64,000 bases of DNA. Source: Schistosoma mansoni. Its lineage: Eukaryota > Platyhelminthes > Trematoda > Strigeidida > Schistosomatidae. Each line of letters starts with the position of its first letter. The stretch's first letter is position 1. This document shows, piece after piece, positions 44,386 through 56,305 of the stretch. The notes below the pieces were generated by a model. The model did no database searches. It was not told the DNA's origin and saw only the letters and a list, made by a program, of their open reading frames with translations. The stretch covers positions 7,551,801 to 7,615,800 of the forward strand of contig NC_031496.1 in the NCBI RefSeq assembly GCF_000237925.1, in the 5' to 3' direction. The position numbers and the translations under genes were made by a program.

Positions 44386-44900
44386 CATGTTTTAATAACA
44401 ATCGTATACTCATTGGCAGCTAGCTTTCAGATGGATTCTTCAGGTTTTTATGGAACATAGTGACTAGTGAAGTTCAGATGATGCAGCTTTGACACATTTA
44501 TCTGTAACAGTTTTTGGTTTAATTCATTTACGATCTAGAGATTCTAAAGTTGAACAATCAGGTCTCCGAAATGCGAAGATTGGAAAGAGCAGAATAATAT
44601 AAACTAACAAAATCGAATCCTAATGCAAAAAAGAATCGTGGGGATTTATATATTTGTCCTCGTTAACTCAGAAAATGACATATGAGGAGAGACCATAATC
44701 AGATGCATAATCCCCTATTTTTAAAAAAAGCATCTTGTGTTTATAATTTCAAGCCCCAAGGCTGAACCTATGATGGTATTTTATCTATCCAACTTTTACA
44801 AAGAACCTCATGTGTCTGGACTCTTCTGGTTTACATCTATCTTAGATATCACTGGATGACAATTGGATAAAATAGGAAGTGTTGAATATCAAATATTTAT
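44386..44900. other. Intergenic AT-rich, nothing seen
   Basis: No recognised feature. Confidence 0.5.
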
Positions 44901-44904
44901 TTAG

Positions 44905-45440
44905 TTACTACTTACTTACGCCTGTTACCCTCATCGAGGAGCATATGCCGCCCACCAGCATTCTCCGTCCAAACCTATCCTGGGCAATCCTTTCCACTTC
45001 TTTCCAGTTAACATTCATCCTTTTCATATCTGATTCTATTTCCCGGCGTAATGTGTTCTTTGGCCTTCCTCTTTTCCGCTTCCCTTCCGGATTCCAAGTT
45101 AGGGATTGCCTTGTAATACACATTAGTGATATCCCCAATGTATGTCCTATCCCCTTCTAAGGCCTTTTCCTAATTTCCTCTTCAGCCGGAAGCTGGTTTG
45201 TCCTCTCCCATAAAACGCTGTTGCTGATGGTATCGGGCCAGTGAATGTTGAGTATTTTGCATAGACAACTGTTTATAAATACTTGTACCTTCTTGACGAT
45301 GGATGTAGTAGTTGTCCACGTTTCAGCTCCGTACAGTAGGACTGTCTTGACGTTCGTATTGAAGATTCTGACTTTGGAATTAGTTAACAGTTGTTTTGAG
45401 TTTAATATGTTCTTCAATTGTAGGAATGCTGTCCTTGCTT
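44905..45440 (-). mobile_element. RTE-type LINE 3' end
   Basis: The minus strand encodes the carboxyl end of an endonuclease-reverse transcriptase: [53 protein letters not shown], then in a neighbouring frame [20 protein letters not shown] and [19 protein letters not shown]. One frame change near 45157 separates them. The copy is 5'-truncated before the catalytic palm. It belongs to a different LINE lineage from the 12705-14960 copies. Confidence 0.85.
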
Positions 45441-45830
45441 TGCCAATATTTATTTAGTAGCCTACACAAACTATGATCGTCAAATGACCTAAAGATTCTA
45501 GGTTTGATCCATCTATGAAATCTTCTAATTATGATTACAATTGAGTTTCACTATTAGTAGCCAACATAAATCGAGTTCATTTTAATTCATAATAATTACT
45601 TCAAAATAACATTTAACTAATGTTACATGTCAACACTGATAATTATTAACTGTAATTGAAATTAAACTGACCAAGCAACTATTACTTACATTTACCATTA
45701 AAAGTTTTTGGATCTTTGGTCTGTAAGAAAATAAGAAAGGGATTAAGAGAGAGAGAGAGAGACATGGGGGGAGAGACGAATATTCATGGATAAAAACAAA
45801 AAAAATTAATGAACGATAAGTGAAATTTAA
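45441..45830. other. Intergenic with a (GA)n run
   Basis: A short GA microsatellite at about 45749-45764; otherwise AT-rich sequence with nothing recognised. Confidence 0.6.
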
Positions 45831-45834
45831 CTAA

Positions 45835-46065
45835 GTATTGTTTGTTTGAATCTTCCCATTGATGTTTAGGACTGCATAAGCAAGTGGCTATCAGGACTTA
45901 GTAGCTAAGTGGATAACGTGAAGGCGTTTGAAGCGAAAGGTACTGGGTTCGAGTGCCAGAGTGAACATCAACTCTGAGATGTAGGTACATCCAGCTGACG
46001 AGTCCTAAATAGGACGAAACGTGCGTACTGGATTCCACTACTATCCACTATCCATCTTTGCTTAC
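45835..46065 (+). mobile_element. SM-alpha SINE with inverted 3' piece at its head
   Basis: An inverted fragment of the SM-alpha 3' end (45835-45876, GTATTGTTTGTTTGAATCTT) runs directly into the head of a plus copy: GCAAGTGGCTATCAGGACTT, A-box AGCTAAGTGGATAACG (45902), B box GGGTTCGAGTGCC (45946-45958), ribozyme, and CCACTATCCATCTTTGCTTA. The 3' half after that block is absent. Confidence 0.88.
45989..46033 (+). ncRNA. SM-alpha hammerhead ribozyme, complete core
   Basis: Stem I ATCCAG/CTGGAT, core CTGACGA (45995-46001), stem II GTCC-TAAATA-GGAC and GAAA (46016-46019). The cleavage triplet is GTA instead of GTC, also allowed by the N-U-H rule. Confidence 0.85.
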
Positions 46066-46351
46066 AAGGTAAGTGAAATTATTTTTAAACCTTCTAGATT
46101 TAACAAAATTTAAGGCATATATATTGGAAAGTAAATGAGGATATAACTGATCATTCTATCTGATCTCTAACTGATTAATTCAAATGAATAAACATTATAA
46201 AAGGCCATTGTATCAAGCAAGAATAACGAATATAGAAGAATGTACATACTTTATTTCCCATCAATGAAGATCAGTGAAATAACGGCAATAAATATGGCGA
46301 AATTATAAAACATCAACAGCATTTTCTTCTTAACAATTCGATTGTTCATCA

Positions 46352-46425
46352 TCAATTTACTTACTTACGCCTGTTACCCCTCATGGAGGAGCATAGGCCT
46401 CACACCAGGATTCTCCATCTAACAA
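46352..46425 (-). mobile_element. Very short RTE-type LINE end
   Basis: About 70 bases matching the extreme 3' coding end at 44910-44970 and 59540-59610, starting TTACTTACTTACGCCTGTTA. A severe 5' truncation. Confidence 0.75.
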
Positions 46426-47140
46426 TTTTGAATTTACTATGTCCCTCTTTAGAGCATATCAATTAAAAGGTTGAAAAGTAGTTTATCTATTCAAAAGTAT
46501 ACAGTTCTTAGTCTTACATATCCTAGTAACTCTGATTTTTAAATATTTGATTGGATCGTATCTCATTTTATACTATCCATTGCAAATTGATATTTTTTTT
46601 ACATTCTGAAGTAATAGATCACATTTGTAGATCTTGTTCATCATATACTGATCTCAGTTAGTTTACCAATGAGAAACAAGTTAGTATTGGACAGTTTCAT
46701 TATTCTAGTATGAAACTTCTTAAAAGTCAGTGCTCAGATTATGGCTTCAGAGTCCTGATTACAGAACCTCATCAGGTTTTAATTTTTCATTTATGAAAAG
46801 TTTCATAAAATGACAAAACAGTTGTCTAGTATACCCTGACTTTTAATGATGTTCAAATGAGGTCAGTCTTAGATGAGTGTAATCTTCGGAAAACATATTC
46901 AACTAACTTATCGCTATTGTTTCTATGTTGTGAATAGATTGAGAAATTTCATGAAATGCATGAATTCATACCACGATTCTAAGTTTGATGTTCTTACTTT
47001 ATTCAAGAAAAAAGCATCCACATAACATAAGCAGATTTACTGTTATTTGTATTGTTTATAGTTTTCAGAATAGAGTTTTAGAAAGAAGTTAAATCTATTG
47101 TAGGTAAATAAGCTTAACAATATGAAACCATATCAATATT
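46426..47140. other. Intergenic AT-rich, nothing firm
   Basis: Possible old beta-like blocks near 46690-46860, too diverged to call. Confidence 0.35.
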
Positions 47141-47144
47141 TAAA

Positions 47145-47345
47145 CTTCACCCCATTGCACAAACAAGTGGCTATCAGGACTCAGTAGCTGAGTGGATAAC
47201 GCGATGGCGTTTGAATCGGGCGGTACTGGGTTCTTGTTCCAGAGTGAACATCAACTCTGAGATGCAGGTATAGCCAGTTGACGCGTCCCAAATAGGACGA
47301 AACGCTCATCCTGTATTGCACTGCTAACCACTATCCATCTTTGCA
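47145..47345 (+). mobile_element. SM-alpha SINE, ribozyme decayed
   Basis: Head CACCCCATTGCACAAACAAG (47151), A-box TAGCTGAGTGGATAACGCGA, B-box remnant GGGTTCTTGTTCC, ribozyme with TTGACGC in place of CTGANGA, and CCACTATCCATCTTTGC at the end. Inactive ribozyme. Confidence 0.85.
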
Positions 47346-47624
47346 TATTAATATTTATTTCATTATTTTAATGTGAAAAACTTTCATACTTTACTAAAAG
47401 CCAAATTGATATTGTTATATCCGGATGAGAACAAATGAATGGTAACCGTTAGAAATTATTTATGGACTGATATTATAAGAATATTCTTATTGTATGACTA
47501 TTATATGACTACTAATATATGTATATTCATATTTATTTCATTAGAAGTTCTTATTTGACCTATTGACTATTATCATACGATTTATCATTATTGAGATATT
47601 CTGAATTTATATTAGTAACAGTTT

Positions 47625-47800
47625 CTCACAATCACAACCATTTTTGGCTTGATCTTGTTACAAATATTATTTTCTATTTCATGTTGTGTTGTGGTCTGGT
47701 GTTCGTATATAAACAAACTATGTCTAAAATATATGATTGGTATCACGAAGGCTGATATTGGCGTTCTGGATTTAACAGGAAGAGCTAGGCGGAAAAAGGA
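47625..47800 (+). mobile_element. LTR fragment
   Basis: Same block order as 36755-36910 (CTTGTTACAAATATTATTTTC, GTGGTCTGG, TATATAAACAAACTATG, then GGCGTTCTGGATTTAAC). More diverged; no coding part. Confidence 0.55.
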
Positions 47801-48164
47801 CCAATCTAAACACTAGGCTTCTCGTACTTCTGTATGCGTCAAAGAACGGTTTAGATTAGTTTATATGATGGTTCAAAGAAAAAATTGAAGATCCAATCTA
47901 TACTTCGTTAAAAATATAGACTCTGATCTCGATTATCAACTACTATCAAAAATCCCACCTTAAGTTCAACAGGTTACCCTTAAGTAATTGATATTATATA
48001 AAATGGGGAACTGGCTGAATTTTCTAGAAATTCACTATCTAAAAGATCGATTTGTTATATCGTTCTACATTAGATTAAAAAAACTGTTGTGAGAACATTC
48101 TCAGATTAAAATAAAATACTACTTTGATCCTTTCATTTATTCAGTAGTTTCATAAATAACATAG
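47801..48164. other. Intergenic AT-rich, nothing seen
   Basis: No recognised feature. Confidence 0.5.
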
Positions 48165-48355
48165 TTGAAAGCATAAGTCATTTGAAGCTAGACCACCAAG
48201 GAAAACCTGGAAGCACTGGACGGCCGTTTCGTCCAATGGTGGGACTTCACTGAAGAGTGGTGCGTGATTGGCTTTCATTTCAGACGGTAGATTACTGTTT
48301 CAGGGCCGTAGATGGTCAGACTCCGGCGGGCAATGAATCGAACTGGACCTCTAAG
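48165..48355 (-). mobile_element. Beta SINE, cut by an assembly gap
   Basis: The minus tail and ribozyme region (48172-48262) are followed by unrelated sequence (48263-48355) up to the gap. The ribozyme core is changed and inactive. Confidence 0.7.
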
Positions 48356-48555
48356 NNNNNNNNNNNNNNNNNNNNNNNNNNNNNNNNNNNNNNNNNNNNN
48401 NNNNNNNNNNNNNNNNNNNNNNNNNNNNNNNNNNNNNNNNNNNNNNNNNNNNNNNNNNNNNNNNNNNNNNNNNNNNNNNNNNNNNNNNNNNNNNNNNNNN
48501 NNNNNNNNNNNNNNNNNNNNNNNNNNNNNNNNNNNNNNNNNNNNNNNNNNNNNNN
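48356..48555. other. Assembly gap, 200 N
   Basis: Exactly 200 N, a conventional gap length rather than a measured one. Confidence 0.99.
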
Positions 48556-48730
48556 AGCTTTCATCGTCCTTCTGAACGACATCATCAGCACAAACTTCGG
48601 GTATAAGTGAAGTGTTTGAATGTCTCCACATGTGATTCACAGCTTGTCCGATGAAAGCTCCACGACCAAATCATCCAGCTCAGAGAACAAAACTCCATCA
48701 AAATCACCCACCTGAGCTACAAATCTTCTC
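48556..48730. mobile_element. Penelope-type end with hammerhead, fold-back
   Basis: The minus strand at 48556-48588 reads CTGATGATGTCGTTCAGAAG then GACGATGAAAGCT: core CTGATGA, an extra T, stem II GTCGT/ACGAT, and GAAA. The plus strand at 48652-48720 carries GATGAAAGCTCCACGACC onward, the other half in opposite orientation, so this is an inverted pair. A related block is at 29573-29660. Confidence 0.55.
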
Positions 48731-50110
48731 CATCATCTCAGTGAATTCGACTTAGTCCAATAAGTTGAACTAATTTTGTTCGAGTACAAAACAAGTTATT
48801 ATCTAATTCTGATAATATAGTACATTAAGCCATAAACTGTGTATTATCCAAATACAATCCTCAAATTGTAAATACAGACAAGATGTTCACTTAACCCGGT
48901 TAAAAGTCGAGTGTTTAAGCATCGAAGTCATTATCTTATAATTGTTTTATTATCAGTGTTTCACAATCTGGACATTATTAACCTCTGTGCTAATTGCTAC
49001 TCACCAGAAAGACATATCTCGAATTTTGACGAAATTGATACTCTTCGTTGGATTCAAACCTTGGTCACTCAGTCAAATCTGGGAACGTCAGTTCTTTAAA
49101 GATTGCAAGTACACTATATTAAAGGATGTCAACTAGCACAAAGCCTGGATCTGGAGGTTCTTGCTGAATATATATCCAGCTATCCAGCAAAATTATTGAT
49201 TTTAGTAACTAATATGTATTTTCCATCCTACATCTGAAAGTTTTACATTCGGTAATATACCGCACCATTCATTAGATCCTTTAATTAATTCACTGACAAA
49301 TACACCGATAAATTGTTTTTAGGCTTCTATTTAATCTTAATTGTAGTAATTGAATAAACTTGAAAATATGTACTGTACATCCTTATTTCCCCTCTGGTAT
49401 GAAAAGAAACAGCATCGATTACTTCTAAAAATACCAGGAATAGTTAAAGTAAACATTGAAAGAACTTGTTTACGATCAGAATCAATTACGTCTTCGATAT
49501 TGATATTTCATTTCTTTTTTTTACCTTAGAGGTTTTGTAGGTGTACTATGGAAATACTATGTAAAACTATTATTGAATATATCAGGCATAGATGAATTCA
49601 TTTAGGTATAGATGGTATATACTTCAGTTGTAATAGAATTATGTATTATCATTAAACCTAAAGTGGTATGCTATTATTTATTGGCTAATAGCCTAGTACG
49701 CGAAATATATACCATCTTAGGGAGTTATTTTGTATGAAATCAATTCAATAATAAGTTTTAAATCCCTCGCCAAATTTCAGTGATTTAAATGAATTATTTA
49801 ATATGTATGGATCTTGATCAAATGTGTTGGTAACATTCATTTATAATTTAGTATCAACTAGAAGAAATCACTACTGTACTGTGTCAAATATTAGTTCGTT
49901 TACGGATGGTTGGATTTTGGAAAATCAGAAATACAATACGAAAGTATAACTAACAGATTGCTGCGAATACTGTGTTGTGTTGTTAAGGAAAAATGCTATC
50001 TGTGGGGAAATTCAGCAAACCATGTCTATTAAATACGTCTAGTACAATAGAAGATTTCGTTTACTGAAACCATGATAAATACATCAAGATTTATCCTATA
50101 GAAATGAAGT
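48731..50110. other. Intergenic AT-rich, nothing seen
   Basis: Only short frames (62 and 64 codons near 48911-49136) without motifs. Confidence 0.5.
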
Positions 50111-50114
50111 ATAA

Positions 50115-50275
50115 AATCAGTTATATTGTGGATGCGCTCTGCTGAGGACTCCCATAATAGGACTAAACGGCTGTTCAGTGCTTCCAGGTTTTCTATGGTG
50201 GTTTAGCCTCAGTTGATTCATGATCTCAACTATTAAAATTACTATAATATCCACAAAACCACTTATGATATTTAA
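50115..50275 (+). mobile_element. Beta SINE, ribozyme and tail only
   Basis: Starts at TGTGGATGCGCTCTGCTGAG and runs to the tail CTCAACTATTAAAATTACT and ATCCACAAAACC. GAAA is changed to TAAA, so the ribozyme is inactive. Confidence 0.8.
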
Positions 50276-50565
50276 TATATTTGTCATCCAGTGGTCTGTT
50301 GTTATGTTTTGACCAATTTACTTTAATTATATAATCCCATTCAACAGTATCGTTTTTAGTTGGTGGAGCGATTTGTCTAGTTATTACCCTTTATGATTAC
50401 AGCGAATAAATGACTATAATTTACAATTTGACAGAAATCATGAACATTCTGGGGATCGGACCACTTGTTTTTAAAAAATGATTAAAAAAAACTCCTGATT
50501 TCTTTCCTTCATATAATACTAGGCAGTAAGTTTTGTTTGGAAAACTCAAAACTGAACAAATCAAG
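50276..50565. other. Intergenic, nothing seen
   Basis: No recognised feature. Confidence 0.5.
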
Positions 50566-50569
50566 TTAT

Positions 50570-51100
50570 TTTTAACCCCCGAATGCCCTGGTACGGCCAA
50601 GAGTGGGGAGAGTCCGCTCTCCCTCTCCAGATGCTTTCACATGGCCACGCGTATATAGCCTCTGTCAGGGAAGTCCTACTCACTGCCTTCTCGTGGCATT
50701 ACTGTTGTTTACGAAAGTGAGAGGACGAAAGGCAAATGTCCGGCGCTATAACCGGGTTGGTGGATATGAAGGATCCACCTAGGAGAGTTGGAAAACCCTG
50801 ATTGCAAACCAATGGGGCACATGGACACCAGTATCCTGAGGGAAAAAATGGCGTATGAATCAATAGTTGGTCACCGGCTACCATGTGACTGCATCTCCTC
50901 ACGATGCTCCACTGCCTTGTGGATCGGATCTTTAGGTCAAAGGCTCGGAGTGTGGCCCCCTAAGAAGGCCACCTTCTTCAGTTTGGACACCTGAACAGTA
51001 TCACAGCCCTCACACAAATCGAGTGAAATTTGTGTGGCGCATATATATCTGGTGGCCCTTTGTACCAATATTTATGTGTTTAAATAAAATAAGAATAAAA
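50570..51100 (+). repeat. Family C repeat, full-length
   Basis: Starts CCCCCGAATGCCCTGGTACG and ends GTGTTTAAATAAAATAAGAA. It aligns along its length with 15247-15782, with scattered substitutions. Confidence 0.85.
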
Positions 51101-51555
51101 TACATACAACTGATGAATTGATCAGCGGTTATTTAAGGCTACAATGCATTAGAATAGAATCCGTCAATAACTATTGGATTATAGCAACTGACATAATTCA
51201 ATAAACATATAATGTCGTAATTATGTAAAGTGGTGTAACTATACTTATTAAGGAATAGTATTTTATAAATACAATTGGGAAACTATAGAACAACAAAGCT
51301 GGAGAAAAGAATGTCACCTCTGATAAATAACTAAGAAATTTTATTACTGGCGTTTATGACTCAACTTTAAGTGATACTAAAGAAGTGACAAAAAGAATCA
51401 GTAATTTTATTGAATCTCAACAGATAACCAAACTTGATAGAATCAAGATCTTAAAAAAACATTATCCGTATTATAATCTGTTTTACAGTAACCCTGTGTA
51501 TCTTTTCACTTACATGTTGTTTATTAACTAATCATTAAGTGTGTGTAGAATTGGT
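51101..51555. other. Intergenic AT-rich, nothing seen
   Basis: No recognised feature. Confidence 0.5.
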
Positions 51556-51559
51556 ACAT

Positions 51560-51900
51560 AAATAGGTGTTGTAAGAATAGCTCATTGGCAAACTCAAGGA
51601 AACCTCAAGAAGCCCAGAAAGAGCCGAAAACATTCCATCCAATCACCGCTAGGCAAACTCTCTAGAATGTCGACGTGTAGCTTCCCTATTGGACCCACTA
51701 CGTGCCTATTGGCTGTTCGAAATGATGATTTACTTTCAGCCAAAAACTATAAATACATGAGGTTTTTGTACTATACTTGACACTGTTTTGGGGAATAAAA
51801 TTCCTAATTACTAGTCTTCTGTCTTCTCTCTTGCGACTTTGTGGGTTCGATCATTCAAGTAGTCTAGTAGTACACGGCATAGCAAGAATCAAAGTTCTAG
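51560..51900 (+). mobile_element. Solo LTR
   Basis: Begins near TGTTGTAAGAATAGCTC and ends near ACGGCATAGCA. It contains CCAATCACC and two ATTGG blocks, CTATAAATACATGAGG (TATA box, 51738) and AATAAA (51796), in the order promoter, start, polyadenylation signal. GC-richer than its surroundings. No coding part nearby. The family is probably Gypsy-type, inferred. Confidence 0.65.
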
Positions 51901-52410
51901 ATATAAAAAGTGTACTTGGTTCAGTGTCAATAAAAATCTTTATTGTGCGAGATTTTCCGTTTTTACTTGACATCGTGGGGATTACAATAAATCTCTTTCC
52001 CTAAGTAACAAGAAGTATGACTGTGGATATCACAAGACCTAAAAGAATCGGTTCACTGGAAATAATTTACTTCAAAAAAATAGTGCCAATTGCATTTATC
52101 ATTACTATATAATATTACACCCCTGAATCAAGTCAACGTTGATAATCCAACAAATCGGTACATTAAATGAGATGAACTAATTCATAAATATACATTCAAA
52201 TCACTCCTAATCAAATCTATTATCTACTATTATTCATATGGATTTGTGTTTTCTCATTGTTGACTATCAGAACTGATTTATGAACTTTTTCAACCTATGT
52301 TTGAATGATACTTACCTTTCAAACTTTATTCTCTTTTTTTGAATAATATTTGAGAGTGATCTTATTGTTGATCTGATTTGAAACTTATCAGCTAATGCAT
52401 TAAATAGGGA
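51901..52410. other. Intergenic AT-rich, nothing seen
   Basis: No recognised feature. Confidence 0.5.
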
Positions 52411-52414
52411 TTTG

Positions 52415-52575
52415 AAGTAAATCTAATGTTCTGCTTGACAATCTGGTCCAAGCTTTTTCATTTGCTGAGATTTTACAAATATATATTATTCCTATTTTTA
52501 ATGTCTTACATCAACTCGAAGCGCCTAAAATACTGTGAAACTATTCACTCTAATTTAGATGAAAGTTCTTATCTA
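52415..52575. mobile_element. Penelope-type ends, inverted join
   Basis: 52415-52461 matches the reverse-sense end at 39820-39866 (GACAATCTGGTCCAAGCTTT), and 52462-52575 matches the plus-sense outer part of the palindrome at 41440-41490 and its mirror at 39700-39790. The two meet head to head at about 52461. Confidence 0.65.
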
Positions 52576-53225
52576 TTTCAATAGTATCTCAAATATTCAA
52601 AAAAAGAAAAGAAAAAAAACGGTGATCAGTAGACACCGTTTTTTTTTTTACTGACTTACCAAACCAATCAGTTCATAACTCCCATGAATAGATTCTGTTT
52701 TAACTACGAAATGAAAGAGAAAATGTAATAAATTTATAAGGTGTCTACTCACCAAATATTAATCCAATACATTGTAATAGAATAGTAATAATAATAATAT
52801 TATTATTATTACTATAATTATTGTTGCTATGGAGGTATGGAATCATATTCATGAATGTAAAAAAAATCTATAAAGTTATAAAGATTTTAAATATATTAAT
52901 CTTTTTTTATAATTATAACATACATTCATTTATTCACCATCTATGATGTATATTTAAATAAACAGTAGATATACAAACCCATAGTAACAGAATTTAAATA
53001 CTATTCTTTCTTTCTTTTTTTGTTCTCCTTTTTTTAAAAATTTTTCTTTCTCTATCAAAAAAAAAAATTTGTAAATCAATTTTGTAGGTTTACTCAAATG
53101 TAAAAAGAAAAAAAAATTTATTCATTACAATAAGAGAAAATAAAACAAAAAATTTTTTTCATTTTCAATAGTTATTTATAGCCTACATTGTTTTTTAATT
53201 TTAATAAAATAAAAAAGAAAAAGAT
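52576..53225. repeat. A/T-rich low-complexity DNA
   Basis: Many A and T runs. An AAT/ATT run at about 52785-52812 is self-complementary, and an imperfect AAAAAACGGTG / CACCGTTTTTTTT pair lies at 52613-52650. No coding content. Confidence 0.8.
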
Positions 53226-53231
53226 GTTTAA

Positions 53232-53735
53232 GTAAGTCCCACAATAGGACGAAACGGCTGTCCAATGGTTCCAGGTTTTCCATGGTGGTCTAGCTTCAAT
53301 CGATTCATGATTTCAACTATATATATATATATAGAAAATTACTAAAAATCTCTACAGAAAATCCCCTTATCATATGATCACAAGTGACTGGCTCCATTAG
53401 GTATTTCCTGAAGTTCTAGTGAGAAGCAGTAACCAGTGGAGTACAACCAGGTCTGTTGGGAGATATCAACTCACTGAAGACATTCGTAAAATGGTTGCTC
53501 AACTTTGTGGATTGGTTGAAATTAGACATTAGCACCATCGGATGCCGGCCAGCTCAGTGGTCTGTCGGTTAAGTGCTCTGGCGCGAGACTGGTAGGTCCT
53601 GGGTTCGAATCTCGTGAGGCGTGATCGTGGATGCGCACTGTTGAGGAGTTCCACAATAGGACGAAATGACCTTCCAGTGCTTCCAGGTTTTCCATGGTGG
53701 TCTAGCTTCAATTCATTCATGATTTCAACTATATA
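53232..53735 (+). mobile_element. Beta SINE tandem pair (truncated unit plus full unit)
   Basis: The first unit (53232-53378) starts inside the ribozyme at AGTCCCACAATAGGACGAAA and runs to the end of the tail. The second starts directly with ACAAGTGACTGGCTCC and is the longest beta copy (53380-53735): upstream part, A-box GCTCAGTGGTCTGTCGGTTA, B box GGGTTCGAATCTC (53600), ribozyme and tail. In the second unit the core reads TTGAGGA, so it is probably weak. Direct head-to-tail joining suggests that the transcript or template was multimeric. Confidence 0.85.
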
Positions 53736-53756
53736 ATCAATAAATTGTTGAATTCA

Positions 53757-54095
53757 TGAGTCGGATTAATCTAGACAATCAGTGGAAACATGGTAGCATA
53801 GAACGGTTGTTTCATTCTAGTACGGGACGCTTAAACAGTATACATTCATGATACCACACGGAGGACCTGAACTCAGAACTTTTGGTTTTGTGAGCGAACG
53901 CTCAAACTCTAGACCAATGAATCGACATACAACGGTGTTAATGTCTAAATTCAATCGATCTATGATCTTGTGAAACCTTAAGTTTATTTTCTGAGGTAGA
54001 TAATTGTCTCCATTCGATACGGATTGGACTCCACTGGCTACAGCTTCTCACTAGAACTTTAGGAAATATATTTGAAGCTAATCACTAGTGAGCAC
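53757..54095 (-). mobile_element. Beta SINE, diverged, minus strand
   Basis: From the tail near 53757 to the upstream part (GTTCTAGTGAGAAGCTG in reverse, 54040). Boxes and ribozyme are eroded. It immediately follows, inverted, the tandem pair. Confidence 0.75.
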
Positions 54096-54107
54096 ATATT
54101 TATTTAT

Positions 54108-54240
54108 CAGAATGGAGAATGAGAAGTCTCATACTAGGGGAAAACGGCTATCCAGGGCTTCCAGGTTTTCAATGGTGGTTTAGATTAGATCGACTTATGA
54201 ATTTAACTATTAAAATTACTGCGATCTCCACAAATCCCCA
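54108..54240 (+). mobile_element. Beta SINE, truncated at the ribozyme
   Basis: Begins near GAGAAGTCTCATACTAGG, which corresponds to the ribozyme core and stem II, and runs through the tail. It meets the preceding minus copy. Confidence 0.75.
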
Positions 54241-54620
54241 TTCTGATAGTCATTAAATAGCTTAAACAAATTAGGAATAAAAATCAGTAAAAATTCAATT
54301 AGTTAGAAACATACTTATCATGTTAATTGATGAACGATAGTCGATAAGAAACGTAATATGTAGGATTCTTGCTAGTTTGCGCTAGTCGACAACAAGTACT
54401 TACAACTTAAAGAGAAATGAAACGACTTTTGAAATTTCAACTCTCACCACACGTCTTCCCAATCTCAGACGTTAAAACTGAGCTATTCAGACAGTTGATA
54501 ACTTTCTGCAGCTTTGAGATATGTGCAGCTGTTCGATCACTTAGTAATCACTTGAAACATTGTTTGTAAAAAGAAATTACATAATACGTATACATAGCCT
54601 TTGATTATCAGTTTCCATCT
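54241..54620. other. Intergenic AT-rich, nothing seen
   Basis: No recognised feature. Confidence 0.5.
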
Positions 54621-54624
54621 CGTG

Positions 54625-54780
54625 ATGTATTATACAATCTGAACTGTCTTCTCGTCTGGTCATCAAGTATTCTGCCTATACCGTGCTTTTGACATACTAA
54701 AACTCTTCACTCGGTTTGACGTTCCGCAACATACTGCTTACAAGGAATCTTGTGATAAGGGTCCACTATACTACTACCTC
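54625..54780 (+). repeat. Repeat E copy
   Basis: Matches 34990-35160 with substitutions and a short deletion; function unknown. Confidence 0.7.
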
Positions 54781-55790
54781 CAACTACCTAACATCTTAGA
54801 GTGGTGGATGCGATAATGAATCACGTAATCGAGTGCTTATATACAAACGTAGTCGACAGAATTCCATCAGGACTAAAGAACTAGACAAACTTCCAACTGG
54901 TCACTACTCAGGTTTATTGGCATTAATATTAAAATGTACTCGTGTTATAGTTTTGTATTTGCTACCCTTTAATCTTTCCAACTTGGCATTCATGCAACGC
55001 TTCAGTATTCATATGACATTATTAATATAATCCAAATTCTCCATTCAACATACGATTTCTATTCACTTTAAATTACTATCTGAGAATTCTTGTAATGTAT
55101 AAATGTAGTGATAATCCACACGTTCGTTTCCAAATATATGGACACTTTTGTTATTTGGATGTGTTTTTATTTCAATTTTCATGCTGATAATTTGGATTTT
55201 GTATATAGAGATATGTCTCTTAACAATTTACTAAACTGGATGGTGAACTACAACAAAGGTTCACAGGAGTCGGTGAACTATTTTAAGGAGTAATATTGGA
55301 TAGCTATTTGATACTAGTTATATATTACTTCCTAGACGTCTTAACCGTTCAACATTTTATACAGCCGTCGGCATGATAACTTTAGAAAAACAAAAAAAAA
55401 ATGAACCCAAGGATTTACATTCACTACACCTTTCAACGTACAACATTCAGCCGTTGATATCCTATGTCTTCGGTAATTTCTGTCACATTTATGATATAGT
55501 TGAACGTTATGTGTCAAGATTTATCACTAAAACTTTAGAAAAATATCTTGGGGTAATTTATTAGTACGTACACGATTAGTAGGAAGATCAATCTCAATTC
55601 TAGTTTGTAAATAAATTAGATTCTTTGTAGTCTACTTTTTATTTTCATATATTCAACTGATTGTTTGCAGAATGAATATGATAGCTAGATTGATTTACTT
55701 AAATTGTCTGAAAATCTAAATTAGATAACTTTACATCCGTTTGTAAGTATCATTATCAAGGTTTGACTTGATAATTTCGAATAAATTGGG
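54781..55790. other. Intergenic AT-rich, nothing firm
   Basis: Frames of 61-65 codons at 54833, 55108 and 55373 have no recognisable motif. Confidence 0.45.
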
Positions 55791-55846
55791 TATTAGGTAG
55801 ATTATCAGAAGGGGTTTTGTGGAGATTTTAGTAATTTATAGAGTTA
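55790..55846 (-). repeat. Beta SINE extreme tail
   Basis: ATTATCAGAAGGGGTTTTGTGG and the following bases are the reverse complement of the beta 3' end seen at 62352-62396. Confidence 0.7.
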
Positions 55847-56179
55847 TTTTTCACAACCACAAAATCCATTTGAAAAAATATCCAAATATTACAAAATGGT
55901 TCTTTTTTAATTACAAAGAAGGGAGAGTAGCTGAAGCTTTTCATATAATGTTAAATCCTACTTCTTTCAATAGAAAAGAAGACCTTACCATACATCCTAC
56001 TTGGACTATCTATTCTAGCCACCTAGTTTGATATTATTCACAATTCATGCTATTATCTTACAAATTAAACTCAATCCTTTATCACTATTAAGGTCACATA
56101 TCAACCGGTTTTTTGACTGATCACATGATATTCTTATTATTCCGTTGTACTATTTAAACTTGAATTAATGTTAATTTGG

Positions 56180-56232
56180 TTATTTATTCTCTGAAGATGT
56201 GACTTACACTAAGTGACGAAACGTCAGAAAGT
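56180..56232 (+). ncRNA. Penelope-type hammerhead ribozyme
   Basis: Core CTGAAGA (56191-56197), an extra T, stem II GTGACTTA-CAC-TAAGTGAC (one G-G mismatch) and GAAA (56218-56221), followed by CGTC. Ribozymes of this type are known in Penelope-like elements. The short stem III is typical of that group. Same structure as 48556-48588. Confidence 0.65.
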
Positions 56233-56305
56233 CTAATTTTTCTACTTATCAGGATATTACAAATATATCATTTTTATTTATAACAATCTACCTAATATAT
56301 AGAGT

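Noticed and set aside
50699-50994. Overlapping frames in family C copies
   Set aside because: Frames on both strands recur in all copies but differ in length and have no domain signature; they are treated as chance frames of the repeat.
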